A stretch of DNA of 44,735 nt from JBFKMV01 sp041629655. Lineage in GTDB: Bacteria > Acidobacteriota > Polarisedimenticolia > Polarisedimenticolales > Polarisedimenticolaceae. Position 1 is the stretch's first letter. Each line of letters begins with the position of its first letter. The translations under genes were made by a program, and so were the position numbers. The notes under the pieces are model-generated. The model worked only from the letters and a program-made list of their open reading frames with translations. It had not been told where the DNA came from and searched no databases. Location: assembly GCA_041629655.1 (NCBI GenBank), contig JBFKMV010000018.1, positions 1 through 44,735 on the forward strand, in the 5' to 3' direction. This document shows, one piece after another, positions 8,512 to 16,852 of the stretch.

Positions 8512-9342
8512 TTCGGCCGGTGACCCCCCGCGCCGCTGCCGCGCGGCCTCGAACATCAGCACCGCCGTGGCCGCGCCGACGGACAGGCTGTCCACGCCCG
8601 CGGCGATCGGAATCGAGACCACGGCGTCGACCCGGTGCCGCAGCTCGGCCGGCAGGCCGCCGCCCTCGCCGCCCAGCAGCAGCGCCACCGGCTGGCGGTA
8701 GTCGAAGCGGTCGTAGGGGATGCCGTGCGCGGGATCGCTGCCGAGCGCGACCACCCCGCGCGCCCGCAGCGACTCCAGCAACTGCTCGGGAGCCGCCGGG
8801 ATCGCGGGCAGCCGGAAGCACGAGCCCATGGTCGCGCGTACCGTGCGCGGGTGGCCGAGGTCGGCGCCCTCGCCGACGGCCACGAATCCGCTCGCCCCCG
8901 CGGCATCGGCGGTGCGCAGCATCGCGCCGAGATTGCCGGGGTCCTGGACCCGGCACGCCGCCAGGATCAACGGAGCGACGTCGGCGCGGGCCGCCCACAG
9001 CGCGTCCCACGACGGAGGACGGCGGCGCACGACGACCAGCACGGGCTGCGGCGACCGCGCGTCCTGCAGGCCGCGCAGCACGTCGTCGGCGACGGTGTAG
9101 AGCTCGACGCCGGCCTGCTCCAGCCGGTGCCGCAGCTCGGTGCCCCCGCGGACCGTCTCGATTCGAGGCGAGACCAGCGCCAGCTCGACCTCGGCGCCGC
9201 TGGCCAGCGCCTCCCCGGCCAGGTGCAACCCTTCGCCGACGATGACCTGCTCGCGGTCGCGGGCGGCGCGGTCGCGCTTCAACGTGCGCAGCCGGCGCAC
9301 GAGCGGATGGCGGCGTCCCAGGGGCTCCGTTTGCGGCGTCAC
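8485..9342 (-). CDS. SpoU/TrmH-family RNA 2'-O-methyltransferase
   Basis: 285 residues. An N-terminal substrate-binding region (RRLRTLKRDRAARDREQVIVGEG) resembles that of RlmB/TsnR-type enzymes. The C-terminal SPOUT domain carries all three signature blocks: QDPGNLGAMLRTADAAGA, LLLGGEGGGL and IPIAAGVDSLSVGAATAVLMFE. These enzymes methylate ribose 2'-OH groups in rRNA or tRNA using SAM; the exact target cannot be read from sequence. The gene converges with the histidine kinase (27-base overlap) and diverges from the Sua5-like gene, whose candidate -10 element lies about 30 bases from this start codon. Confidence 0.93.
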   Translation of the reverse strand: MTPQTEPLGRRHPLVRRLRTLKRDRAARDREQVIVGEGLHLAGEALASGAEVELALVSPRIETVRGGTELRHRLEQAGVELYTVADDVLRGLQDARSPQPVLVVVRRRPPSWDALWAARADVAPLILAACRVQDPGNLGAMLRTADAAGASGFVAVGEGADLGHPRTVRATMGSCFRLPAIPAAPEQLLESLRARGVVALGSDPAHGIPYDRFDYRQPVALLLGGEGGGLPAELRHRVDAVVSIPIAAGVDSLSVGAATAVLMFEAARQRRGGSPAESALAANDP

Positions 9343-9370
9343 GTGCGGTCTCCGTGGTGCTTCGGCGCCA

Positions 9371-9379
9371 TGTTAGACT
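9371..9379 (+). promoter_or_regulatory. Extended -10 promoter for the Sua5-like gene
   Basis: TGT plus TAGACT (9374-9379) is an extended -10 element. The ATG at 9370 overlaps it, so it cannot be the start codon if this promoter is used; the ATG at 9421 is then the better start. Confidence 0.45.
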
Positions 9380-9420
9380 TCCGCGGCTCGGCGACCAAGC
9401 GCCCGTGGAGCGACCCTGAG

Positions 9421-10065
9421 ATGCCCGCTCGTGTGCTGTCGGTCAGCCCCTCGGAGCCGAGGGAGGACAGGATCCGGGAGGCCGTGACCGTGCTCGGCCG
9501 CGGCGGCGTCGTGGCGCTGCCCACCGAGACGTTCTACGGACTCGCCGCCGACGCCCTGGACGAGCACGCCGTGACGCGGGTCCAGGAGCTGAAGGGCAAG
9601 CCCCCCGGATCGCCGGCGCTGCTGCTGATCGCCGACCGGTCCCAAGTGGACCAGATCGCCGCGACGCTGCCCGAGCGCTTCGACACGCTGACCGAGCGGT
9701 TCTGGCCCGGCCCGCTGACGCTCGTGGTGCCGGCCGGGGACCGGCTGCCGGCGGTCGTCTCGGGCGGGCGCGGGACCGTCGGGTGCCGCGTCCCGGGGTT
9801 GGCGCTGCCCCGGCGGGTCGCCGCCGGGCTCGGCCGGCCGATCACCGGCGTCAGCGCCAATCTCCACGGCCAGCCCCCGTGCCGCACCCCGGCCGAGGTC
9901 GCGCGGGCCTTCGCCGACGGCCTCGACCTGATCCTGGACGGCGGCCCCACACCCGGCGGCGCCCCCTCGACCGTGCTCGACATCACCGGCCCCCGGGCGC
10001 GGGTGCTGCGCGAGGGCGCGATCCCGACGGCGGCGCTTCGCGCTTTCCTGCCCGAGCTGCGGTGA
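9421..10065 (+). CDS. Sua5/YciO/YrdC-family protein (threonylcarbamoyl-AMP synthase)
   Basis: 214 residues of the YrdC fold, which makes threonylcarbamoyl-AMP for the t6A modification of ANN-decoding tRNAs. Visible signatures are VVALPTETFYGLAADA, the basic KGKPPGSPALLL loop, FWPGPLTLVV, RVPG and VSANLHGQPPC, with the closing PSTVLDITG block. There is no C-terminal Sua5 domain, so it is the short YrdC/YwlC-like form. The start is placed at the ATG at 9421 because an extended -10 element sits on the ATG at 9370. The reading frame continues far upstream only as antisense of the spoU gene. RNase P RNA follows downstream. Confidence 0.92.
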   Translation: MPARVLSVSPSEPREDRIREAVTVLGRGGVVALPTETFYGLAADALDEHAVTRVQELKGKPPGSPALLLIADRSQVDQIAATLPERFDTLTERFWPGPLTLVVPAGDRLPAVVSGGRGTVGCRVPGLALPRRVAAGLGRPITGVSANLHGQPPCRTPAEVARAFADGLDLILDGGPTPGGAPSTVLDITGPRARVLREGAIPTAALRAFLPELR

Positions 10066-10103
10066 TCGCGGGGCCGTGGGACCGTCCGCCCGGCGGCTTT
10101 CGT

Positions 10104-10109
10104 TATAAT
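10104..10109 (+). promoter_or_regulatory. -10 element of the rnpB promoter
   Basis: A perfect TATAAT lies 4 bases before the first paired base of the RNase P RNA P1 helix. No convincing -35 hexamer is visible 16-18 bases upstream. The position relative to the mature 5' end supports it. Confidence 0.65.
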
Positions 10110-10112
10110 GGT

Positions 10113-10518
<406 letters not shown>

Positions 10519-10520
10519 TT

Positions 10521-10557
10521 TCCTACCGGCGCCCGGGTGGCCGGGGGGCCGGTAGGA
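10521..10557 (+). promoter_or_regulatory. Hairpin sequestering the ldcA ribosome binding site
   Basis: TCCTACCGGC (10521-10530) and GCCGGTAGGA (10548-10557) are perfect 10-base complements. The right arm contains the first half of the AGGAGGG ribosome site (10554-10560) of the downstream TTG start. It sits directly behind the rnpB 3' end and lacks a T run. It may limit translation or protect the rnpB 3' end; the function is inferred. Confidence 0.55.
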
Positions 10558-10566
10558 GGGAAGCTC

Positions 10567-11463
10567 TTGCCGTTGTTGGAACGCGGCGACACGGTCGCCG
10601 TCGTCTCCCCCGGTTTCGCCGTGCGCCGCAGGCCGCTCGCGGCCGGACTCGCCGCGCTCGGGCGGATGGGCTTTCGCGTCGTGACCGGCGAGCACGTGCT
10701 CGACCGCGCCGGCTACCTGGCGGGGAGCGACGAGCAGCGGGCCGCCGACCTCGACGCGGTGATCCGGGACGCCGGCGTGGACGCGATCTGGTTCGCGCGC
10801 GGCGGCTACGGCGCGGCGCGGTTGCTCGAGCGCGTGGACTGGCGGGCGCTGCGACGGTCCGGCAAGCCGCTGATCGGCTACAGCGACGTGACCGCGCTGT
10901 TCGCGGCGGCGCTGAGCCGCACGGCTTGCCCGTGCCTCTACGGCCCGGTGGTCTCGGAGCTGGGTGATCCGGCCGCGTTCCACCGGCCGTCGCTGCGGGC
11001 GGGGCTGCGCGGCGAGGCGCTGACCCAGCGGCTGCGGCCCCGGCAGGTGCTGGCGCCGGGCCGGGCCAGAGGGCCCTTGGCCGGCGGCAACCTGACCGTG
11101 CTGAGCCACCTCTGGGGCACCCGCTGGGCCCCCGACCTGCGCGACGCGGTGCTGTTCCTGGAGGACGTCGGCGAGGAGACCTACCGGCTCGATCGCATGC
11201 TGACCCAGCTTCGCTCCACCGGGGCGCTGGCCCGGGTCCGCGGCGTGCTGCTGGGCGGGCTGGTGCCGGCGCCGCGCCGCCGCTTCCCGCCCGATCGCGA
11301 CCTCGGCGAGCTGCTGCGCGAGACGTTCCTGCCGCTCGGCGTGCCGGTGGTCACCGGGCTGCCGGCCGGGCACGTCCGGCACAAGCGCACGTTGCCGCTG
11401 GGCGGGCGCACCGAGATCGATACCGCGGCGAGGCGGGTGCGGTTCCACCCCGCCACGGGCTGA
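10567..11463 (+). CDS. ldcA: LD-carboxypeptidase (S66 family)
   Basis: 298 residues of the S66 serine peptidase family, which removes the terminal D-Ala from tetrapeptide muropeptides during murein recycling. The triad positions are visible: nucleophile Ser106 in GYSDVTALF, Glu in LFLEDVGEETYRLDRML, and His in GLPAGHVRHKRTLPLG. FARGGYGAARLL is also typical. The start is placed at a TTG (10567) because AGGAGGG lies 6 bases upstream and the family N-terminus (GDTVAVVSPG) begins there; the open frame upstream is the 3' part of rnpB. No signal peptide, consistent with a cytoplasmic recycling enzyme. truA follows after 13 bases. Confidence 0.92.
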   Translation: MPLLERGDTVAVVSPGFAVRRRPLAAGLAALGRMGFRVVTGEHVLDRAGYLAGSDEQRAADLDAVIRDAGVDAIWFARGGYGAARLLERVDWRALRRSGKPLIGYSDVTALFAAALSRTACPCLYGPVVSELGDPAAFHRPSLRAGLRGEALTQRLRPRQVLAPGRARGPLAGGNLTVLSHLWGTRWAPDLRDAVLFLEDVGEETYRLDRMLTQLRSTGALARVRGVLLGGLVPAPRRRFPPDRDLGELLRETFLPLGVPVVTGLPAGHVRHKRTLPLGGRTEIDTAARRVRFHPATG

Positions 11464-11476
11464 GCCGGGGCTCCGG

Positions 11477-12235
11477 GTGTCACGCAGAGTCCGCATCGAC
11501 CTGGCCTACGACGGAACGGACTTCGACGGCTGGCAGCTCCAGCCCGACCGCCGCACCGTGCAGGGCGTGCTGGAGGCCGCGCTCGGGCGCATCGACGGCG
11601 ACCGGCCGGTGCGCGTCCGCGGCGCCGGCCGCACCGACGCCGGCGTTCACGCCCGCGGCCAGGTCGCCGACGCGCGCCTCACGACCGGGCTGGACGACGG
11701 CGCCGTGGCCCATGCGCTGCGCGGGATGCTGCCCGCGGACCTGCGGCCGTTGCGGGTGGCGACCGTGCCGCCCGGCTTCGACGCGCGTGGCGACGCGCGG
11801 TCGAAGACCTACACGTACCGGCTGGACCGCACGCTCGCGGGCGACCCGTTCCGCACCCGCCACGCGCTGCACTGGCCGCACGGCCTCGATCGCGCGGCGC
11901 TCGGGCAGGGGCTGGCGCTGCTGCCGGGACGCCGCGACTGGTCGGGTTTTGCCGGAGCGGCGTGCAGCGTGGACAACCGGGTCCGCGAGCTGACCGCGGC
12001 GAGCTACGACGAGCCGCGGGACGACGAGGGCCTGTTCACGTTCACCGCCGACGGCTTCCTCAACCACATGGTGCGCAACCTGGTCGGAACGCTGCTCGCG
12101 ATCGCCTCGGGACGCCTGCCGCCGTCACGGGTGGCCGAGGTGCTGGAGCGGCGCGACCGCCGGCTGGCCGGGCCGACCGCCGCGCCGCAGGGTCTGTGCC
12201 TGGAACGGGTGCGCTACGAGGGCGAGCAAGCTTGA
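11477..12235 (+). CDS. truA: tRNA pseudouridine(38-40) synthase
   Basis: 252 residues. TruA converts uridines 38-40 of the tRNA anticodon arm to pseudouridine. It opens with RVRIDLAYDGTDFDGWQLQP and carries the catalytic Asp54 in GAGRTDAGVHARGQ. It also has RSKTYTYRL, the DGFLNHMVRNLVGTL block and the C-terminal PTAAPQGLCLERVRY. Length is normal. The start is a GTG at 11477, 13 bases after ldcA, so co-transcription is likely. Confidence 0.97.
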   Translation: MSRRVRIDLAYDGTDFDGWQLQPDRRTVQGVLEAALGRIDGDRPVRVRGAGRTDAGVHARGQVADARLTTGLDDGAVAHALRGMLPADLRPLRVATVPPGFDARGDARSKTYTYRLDRTLAGDPFRTRHALHWPHGLDRAALGQGLALLPGRRDWSGFAGAACSVDNRVRELTAASYDEPRDDEGLFTFTADGFLNHMVRNLVGTLLAIASGRLPPSRVAEVLERRDRRLAGPTAAPQGLCLERVRYEGEQA

Positions 12236-12257
12236 CCCCGACGCGTTCCGGTCGAAC

Positions 12258-12266
12258 TGTTAGCAT
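12258..12266 (+). promoter_or_regulatory. Extended -10 promoter for the galE-like gene
   Basis: TGT plus TAGCAT (12261-12266). A TTGACC at 12232-12237 is 23 bases away, too far for a normal -35, so this is read as an extended -10 promoter. The start codon is 39 bases downstream. Confidence 0.45.
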
Positions 12267-12304
12267 GGCGCGCGGCGCCGCGGACGCGCCCGGGGGGTGA
12301 GCAC

Positions 12305-13306
12305 GTGGGCAGGATCCTGGTCACGGGGGGCGCGGGTTACATCGGCAGCCACATCGTGCGCGATCTGCGCCGGAACGATCGCGACGTCGTGGTGCTGGAC
12401 GACCTGTCGGAGGGGCACCGGGCCGCGCTGCCGGAAGACGCCGAGCTGATCGAGGGCGACTTCGCCGATCCGAAGCTGCTCGGCCGGGCGCTCGATTCCG
12501 GCGACGTGGAGTTCGTCGTGCACATGGCGGCGTTCTGCCAGGTCGGAGAGTCGGTCGAGGAACCGGCGAAGTACTACCGCAACAACCTCGACAAGAGCCT
12601 GCGGCTGCTCGACGCGGTGCGCCGCAGCGGCGTGCGCGGGGTGGTGTTCTCGAGCACCGCCGCGGTCTACGGCGACCCGGTGGACGTGCCGATCGACGAG
12701 GACCACCCGCGCGCTCCGACCAATCCTTACGGCGAGACCAAGCTGGCCTTCGAGCGCGCGCTGGCCTGGTTCCACCGCGCCTACGGCGTGCGCTACGTCG
12801 CGCTGCGCTACTTCAACGCCGCCGGCGCCGACCCCGGCGGGGGGATCGGCGAGGACCACGATCCCGAGACGCACCTGATCCCGCGGCTGCTGCGCAAGGT
12901 GCTCTCCGGCGACGGCGACCCGGTCCCGATCTTCGGCGACGACTATCCCACCACCGACGGCACCTGCGTGCGCGACTACGTCCACGTCAACGACCTCGCC
13001 CAGGCCCACCGCCTGGCGGTCGAGGCGATGGAGGAGGGCAGCCTCGAGGCCGAGTCGATCAATCTCGGCAACGGCGAGGGCTTCTCGGTGCGCGAGGTGA
13101 TCGACGCCGTCGGCCGCGTCACCGGCACGCGTCCCGAGACCGCCGTCGCCGCGCGGCGGCCGGGCGATCCGGCGATCCTGGTCGCCTCCTCCGAGCGCGC
13201 CGCCCGCCGGCTGGGTTGGCGACCGCAGCTGCGCAAGCTGGAGCGGATCGTCGAGACGGCCTGGAACTGGCACCGCGAGCACCCCCGGGGATACGGGGCC
13301 GCTTGA
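12305..13306 (+). CDS. galE: UDP-glucose 4-epimerase-type SDR enzyme
   Basis: 333 residues of the extended short-chain dehydrogenase family. It shows the NAD-binding GGAGYIGSH at the N-terminus, the active-site Ser/Thr in FSSTAAVYGDP, and the catalytic Tyr-Lys pair in NPYGETKLAFE. Also present are LRYFNAAGAD and the GalE-type GTCVRDYVHVNDLAQAH. Such enzymes interconvert UDP-glucose and UDP-galactose (or the GlcNAc forms) for cell-surface sugars. Which substrate is used cannot be decided from sequence. It starts at a GTG (12305) behind a G-rich ribosome site and stands alone with its own promoter. Confidence 0.9.
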   Translation: MGRILVTGGAGYIGSHIVRDLRRNDRDVVVLDDLSEGHRAALPEDAELIEGDFADPKLLGRALDSGDVEFVVHMAAFCQVGESVEEPAKYYRNNLDKSLRLLDAVRRSGVRGVVFSSTAAVYGDPVDVPIDEDHPRAPTNPYGETKLAFERALAWFHRAYGVRYVALRYFNAAGADPGGGIGEDHDPETHLIPRLLRKVLSGDGDPVPIFGDDYPTTDGTCVRDYVHVNDLAQAHRLAVEAMEEGSLEAESINLGNGEGFSVREVIDAVGRVTGTRPETAVAARRPGDPAILVASSERAARRLGWRPQLRKLERIVETAWNWHREHPRGYGAA

Positions 13307-13328
13307 GGCGGCGACGCGGCCGAAGTCC

Positions 13329-13357
13329 TTGAACGGGCGCAAGATCGGCATTACCAT
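13329..13357 (+). promoter_or_regulatory. Promoter of cdsA, nearly leaderless
   Basis: TTGAAC (13329-13334), a 17-base spacer and TACCAT (13352-13357). Transcription should start near 13364, only about 5 bases before the ATG at 13369, leaving no room for a ribosome binding site. Confidence 0.6.
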
Positions 13358-13368
13358 CGCGCGCCACG

Positions 13369-14190
13369 ATGCTCAGAATCGTCACGGCCGCCGTCCTGCT
13401 CTCCGTGCTCTGGCCGGTCACGGAGGTCGGGCCCGCGTGGATGTTCCACCTGCTCGTCGCCGCCGCGGTGGGGCTGGGCACCTGGGAGTGCTACCGGCTG
13501 CTGGAGCGCCGCGGGGCGCGTCCGCTCAAGTCGCTCGGGTTGGTCTGCGCGCTGGCCCTGGTCTGGAGCGCCTCGGGACTGAGGCCGTCGCTCGACGTGC
13601 TGCTGCCGCTGGCCGTGATCACCGTGGCGACGCCGGTGGTGGCGTTCTGGAGGCGACCGGACCCCGAGGCGATGCTCGCGGCGACCTGGAGCACGCTGCT
13701 GCCGGTGGTGCTGGTCGGGCTGTCGCTGAGCTTCCTGTCCCGGCTGCGCGCGGTGCCCGGCGAGGACGGCAAGGACCTGGTGTACCTGCTGTTCTTCTGC
13801 GTGATCCTGGCCGACACGGCCGCGTTCTACGTGGGGACGATGATCGGTCGCCACCGCATGGCGCCCCGCATCTCGCCCAAGAAGAGCTGGGAGGGGGCCC
13901 TGGGCGGGCTGGCGGCGAGCGTCGCGGGCGCGCTGGTGGCGAGCGTATGGTTCTTCACGCGTCTGACGCTGGCCGACGCGGTCGTGCTGGGCCTGGTGCT
14001 GGGCCTGGCCAGCATCTTCGGCGACCTGACCGAGAGCATGGTCAAGCGGGCCTCGGGGGCCAAGGACTCGTCGTGGCTGTTGCCGGGTCACGGCGGGGTG
14101 CTGGACCGCACCGATAGCCTGCTGTTCTCCGCGCCCGTTCTCTACTACTACTACGCGCACCACCTGCTGGGCCTGGCCGGCGCGGGCTGA
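13369..14190 (+). CDS. cdsA: Phosphatidate cytidylyltransferase
   Basis: 273 residues, strongly hydrophobic with about seven to eight membrane segments. It makes CDP-diacylglycerol from phosphatidate and CTP, the branch point of phospholipid synthesis, in the inner membrane. The family signature is complete near the C-terminus: SMVKRASGAKDSSWLLPGHG followed by GVLDRTDSLLF. An ADTAAFYVG segment also fits. rseP lies about 100 bases downstream, a common neighbourhood for cdsA. Usual partners such as uppS, dxr or frr are not in the window. Confidence 0.96.
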   Translation: MLRIVTAAVLLSVLWPVTEVGPAWMFHLLVAAAVGLGTWECYRLLERRGARPLKSLGLVCALALVWSASGLRPSLDVLLPLAVITVATPVVAFWRRPDPEAMLAATWSTLLPVVLVGLSLSFLSRLRAVPGEDGKDLVYLLFFCVILADTAAFYVGTMIGRHRMAPRISPKKSWEGALGGLAASVAGALVASVWFFTRLTLADAVVLGLVLGLASIFGDLTESMVKRASGAKDSSWLLPGHGGVLDRTDSLLFSAPVLYYYYAHHLLGLAGAG

Positions 14191-14241
14191 GCGGACGGGG
14201 GGCCGGCGCCGCCGCGGCTGGCTTTCGCCTGGGCCGGGCGG

Positions 14242-14247
14242 TAGCAT
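14242..14247 (+). promoter_or_regulatory. Possible -10 element upstream of rseP
   Basis: TAGCAT at 14242-14247, 48 bases before the rseP ATG. No clear -35. It resembles the other -10 elements of this window (TAGCAT, TACCAT). Confidence 0.35.
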
Positions 14248-14294
14248 GCCCTCGGGAGCGCGTGCGGCGCGGGGCAGGCAAGGAGCGGCAGTCG

Positions 14295-15665
14295 ATGGAT
14301 CACGTGTTCGAGTTCGTCAAGGTCGTCGGCGCCTTCCTGCTGGTGCTCGGCCCCCTGATCGTGATCCACGAGTTCGGGCACTTCATCGCCGCCAAGTCGT
14401 TCGGGATCGGCGTTCCGGTGTTTTCGATCGGCCTGGGGCCGCGGCTGTTCGGCGTTCGCCGGGGCGGCACCGACTACCGCATCTCGGCGATTCCGCTCGG
14501 GGGCTACGTGCGGCTCCACGGCGACGAGGCGGACGAGCACCGCAGCGGCGCCCCCGAGGAGTTCCTGTCGCGCCCCCGCTGGCAACGCTTCGTGGTCTAT
14601 GTGGCGGGGGCGACCCTGAACATCGTGCTCGCGCTGTTCCTGGTCTTCCTGGTGCTGTTGGTCTGGGGCGTGGACGAGGTCCCGGTTCCCGAGGACGCCC
14701 ACCCGGTCGTGGTCCGCGTCTACGAGGGATCGCCCGCCGAGGCCGCGGGCGTCGAGCTGGGCGACCGGCTGCTCGAGGTCGCGGGCCGGGACGCCCGCGA
14801 CAGCCGCGCCCTGATGAGCGAGATCCAGCTCAGCCCCGACAGCGTCGTGCAGCTGCTGGTGGGTCGCGGCGGCGAGCAGGTGCGTCTGCAGCTCGAGCCG
14901 AGCCCCGATCCCAAGTACCGCCTGGGCGATCCCGGCTGGGAGACCTATCCCGACCGGACCCCCGGACAGGCGCTGATCAGCCAGGTGCTCGACGGGCCGG
15001 CCAAACAGGCCGGTCTCCGGACGGGCGACGTGATCGTCGGCGCCGGCGGACAGCGGCCGATCGGGCTGGTCGACCTGCACATCCTGCTCGCGGGCAACGC
15101 CGGCAAGACCCTGCTGCTCGATGTCCGGCGGGGCGAGGAGCTGCTCGAGATCCCCGTCACGCCCCGCAGCGAGCGCGGCCAGGGGATGATCGGGGTCAGC
15201 CTGGGCTCGACCGAGGTGGTCCATCGCGACTTCTCCGTCGGCGAGGCCCTCGCCGCGTCGCTGAGGATCAACGTCGAGATGTCGACGACGCTGTTCGTGG
15301 TGCTGGACCGCGTGGCGCGCCGGGTGCTGCGCGAGGTGCTGTCGCTGTCGATGCCGAACTCGCTGCGCGCGTTCTCCGGGCCGATCGAGATCGCGCAGAT
15401 CTCGTTCCAGGCGGTCACCGGGGGCGTGCAGACGCTGCTCGGCTTCTTGGCCTTCATCAGCCTGCAGCTCGGGATCCTCAACCTGATGCCGATCCCGGTG
15501 CTCGACGGCGGGCACATCCTGATCCTCGGCATCGAGGGCGCGATGCGCCGCGACCTGTCGCAGCGGATCAAGGAGCGCGTGATCCAGGTCGGGCTGTTGT
15601 TCCTGCTGGCGTTCTTCGGCCTGATCATCACCTTCGACCTGATCAAGACCGCCTCGGCTTCCTAG
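14295..15665 (+). CDS. rseP: RseP/RIP-type site-2 zinc metalloprotease with two PDZ domains
   Basis: 456 residues. An intramembrane protease that typically cleaves anti-sigma factors after a first cut. The zinc motif HEFGH starts at His25 in the first membrane helix, and the LNLMPIPVLDGGH motif lies near the C-terminus. Two PDZ domains sit between them (about 135-225 and 225-310), as in Escherichia coli RseP. PLGGYVRLHGD and a C-terminal helix pair complete the fold. An AAGGAG ribosome site lies 9 bases before the ATG at 14295. No sigma factor or anti-sigma gene is visible nearby, so the substrate is unknown. Confidence 0.95.
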   Translation: MDHVFEFVKVVGAFLLVLGPLIVIHEFGHFIAAKSFGIGVPVFSIGLGPRLFGVRRGGTDYRISAIPLGGYVRLHGDEADEHRSGAPEEFLSRPRWQRFVVYVAGATLNIVLALFLVFLVLLVWGVDEVPVPEDAHPVVVRVYEGSPAEAAGVELGDRLLEVAGRDARDSRALMSEIQLSPDSVVQLLVGRGGEQVRLQLEPSPDPKYRLGDPGWETYPDRTPGQALISQVLDGPAKQAGLRTGDVIVGAGGQRPIGLVDLHILLAGNAGKTLLLDVRRGEELLEIPVTPRSERGQGMIGVSLGSTEVVHRDFSVGEALAASLRINVEMSTTLFVVLDRVARRVLREVLSLSMPNSLRAFSGPIEIAQISFQAVTGGVQTLLGFLAFISLQLGILNLMPIPVLDGGHILILGIEGAMRRDLSQRIKERVIQVGLLFLLAFFGLIITFDLIKTASAS

Positions 15666-15685
15666 CGCCGCGTCCGCGGCCGGGC

Positions 15686-15824
15686 GGCGGCGTCCGGTGC
15701 AACGTCCGCGCGTGGACGCCGGGGCGTCGCGCCTCCGGCCCGCCGCCGGCTTTTTCCCTGGCACCGTCGTTGCTCTGACCCGCCGCGTCGCCTCCGTGCG
15801 GAGGCGGCGTCCGGCGCAACGTCC
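15686..15824. repeat. Imperfect 22-base direct repeat pair
   Basis: GGCGGCGTCCGGTGCAACGT at 15686-15705, extending to 15707, recurs at 15803-15824 with one mismatch (T to C), 117 bases apart start to start. The copies flank the terminator-like hairpin behind rseP. No coding capacity explains them. They could be regulator sites or remnants of a small duplication. Confidence 0.6.
15735..15755 (+). terminator. Rho-independent terminator-like hairpin after rseP
   Basis: CCGGC (15735-15739) pairs with GCCGG (15745-15749) across a 5-base loop, followed by C and TTTTT (15751-15755). The stem is short but GC-only. Confidence 0.5.
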
Positions 15825-15914
15825 CTCTTCGCGGCGGCAGCCACCCGCGCCGCGCGGCGGGCGCTCCGGGGCCGGGCAACACCGGGTGGCGGCGGATACG
15901 CCAAGGGAGGTGCG

Positions 15915-16247
15915 ATGCGTTCCAGGCTTCCGAGAGTGCTTGCGGTGTGGATGGTGGTCTTTTCCTGCCTCGTCATGACGGCCGCCGCCGCGCAGCCCGC
16001 CGGTCCGGCCCCGGCGGGGGAGCGCACGGGCACGCGGGCCGAGCTGCAGGTCGATCTCAACCGCGCCGGAGAGAGCGAGCTGATCAAGGTGCCGGGAATC
16101 GGGCCGGCGCTGGCCAAACGGATCATCGAGTTCCGCGAGAGCCACGGCCCGTTCCGGCGGGTCGAGGACCTGCTCAAGATCCGCGGCATCGGCGAGAAGT
16201 CGTTCCAGAAGCTCAAGCCCTACCTGACCGTCTCCGAGCCGCGGTAG
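15915..16247 (+). CDS. Secreted helix-hairpin-helix protein, ComEA-like
   Basis: 110 residues: a signal peptide (RLPRVLAVWMVVFSCLVMTAAAA), a short Pro-rich linker, then a ComEA-type double HhH domain. Key blocks are VDLNRAGESELIKVPGIGPA, RIIEFRESHGPF and VEDLLKIRGIGEKSFQKL. In competent bacteria ComEA binds incoming DNA in the periplasm. The GspH-like pseudopilin gene that starts 2 bases after its stop strengthens a link with type IV pilus or DNA-uptake functions, though no other competence genes are here. AGGGAGGTG lies just before the ATG. Many bacteria carry such small HhH proteins of unknown role. Confidence 0.88.
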   Translation: MRSRLPRVLAVWMVVFSCLVMTAAAAQPAGPAPAGERTGTRAELQVDLNRAGESELIKVPGIGPALAKRIIEFRESHGPFRRVEDLLKIRGIGEKSFQKLKPYLTVSEPR

Positions 16248-16249
16248 GC

Positions 16250-16852
16250 GTGAGCGTGACCGGGCGATGGCGCGGGGCGAGCCTGCCCGAGCTGCTGGTC
16301 GCGGTCGTGCTGATCGGGGTCGGGCTCGCGGCCGCCGTTCCCTCGCTGGCCGACCTGGCGACGAACGGACGCGCGGCCGCGGGCGCGCGCCACCTGGCCG
16401 GGACGTTCCACGGGCTGCGCTGGCGCAGCGTCGCCCGCGGAACGACGCACGGCCTGCGCTTCGTCCGCGACACGCGAGGCTGGTCCTGGTGGGAGGTGCG
16501 CGACGGGAACGGCAACGGGCTGCGCACCGCGGAGATCGAGCGCGGCGTCGATCCCGTGGTTGCCGGACCCCACCGTCTCGAATCGAGCCACGAGCACGTT
16601 TCGATCGGTTTCCCGCCCGCGGAGCGGATCCCGGTGATCCCGCCCGGGCCGGGGTGGATCGACGACCTGGACGACCCGGTGCGCTTCGGTCGATCGGATC
16701 TGGTCAGTTTCAGCCCGCTCGGAACCGCGTCGAGCGGCACGATCTACGTCACCGACCGGCGCCGGCGTCTCTACGCGGTGGTGCTGTACGGCCGGAGCGC
16801 ACGGGTGCGCGTCTGGCGCTACGACACGAGGAGCGGGCGATGGAGACTCTGA
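16250..16852 (+). CDS. GspH/FimT-type pseudopilin
   Basis: 200 residues. A short basic leader (SVTGRWRG) is followed by a prepilin cleavage region, ASLPELLVAVVLIGVG, with Glu at position +5 and an unusual Ala in place of the methylated Phe at +1. The body, with GLRWRSVARGTTHGLRFVRD and SWWEVRDGNGNGLRTAEIE, matches the GspH/FimT domain of minor pseudopilins, which help start type II secretion or type IV pili. It starts at a GTG (16250, or 16256) 2 bases after the HhH gene and overlaps the next gene by 13 bases. No other pilin gene is nearby, so it is an orphan minor pilin. Confidence 0.85.
   Translation: MSVTGRWRGASLPELLVAVVLIGVGLAAAVPSLADLATNGRAAAGARHLAGTFHGLRWRSVARGTTHGLRFVRDTRGWSWWEVRDGNGNGLRTAEIERGVDPVVAGPHRLESSHEHVSIGFPPAERIPVIPPGPGWIDDLDDPVRFGRSDLVSFSPLGTASSGTIYVTDRRRRLYAVVLYGRSARVRVWRYDTRSGRWRL

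Noticed and set aside
9370..9420. ATG at 9370 as the Sua5-like start
   Set aside because: It overlaps an extended -10 box, and the extra 17 residues are not family-like.
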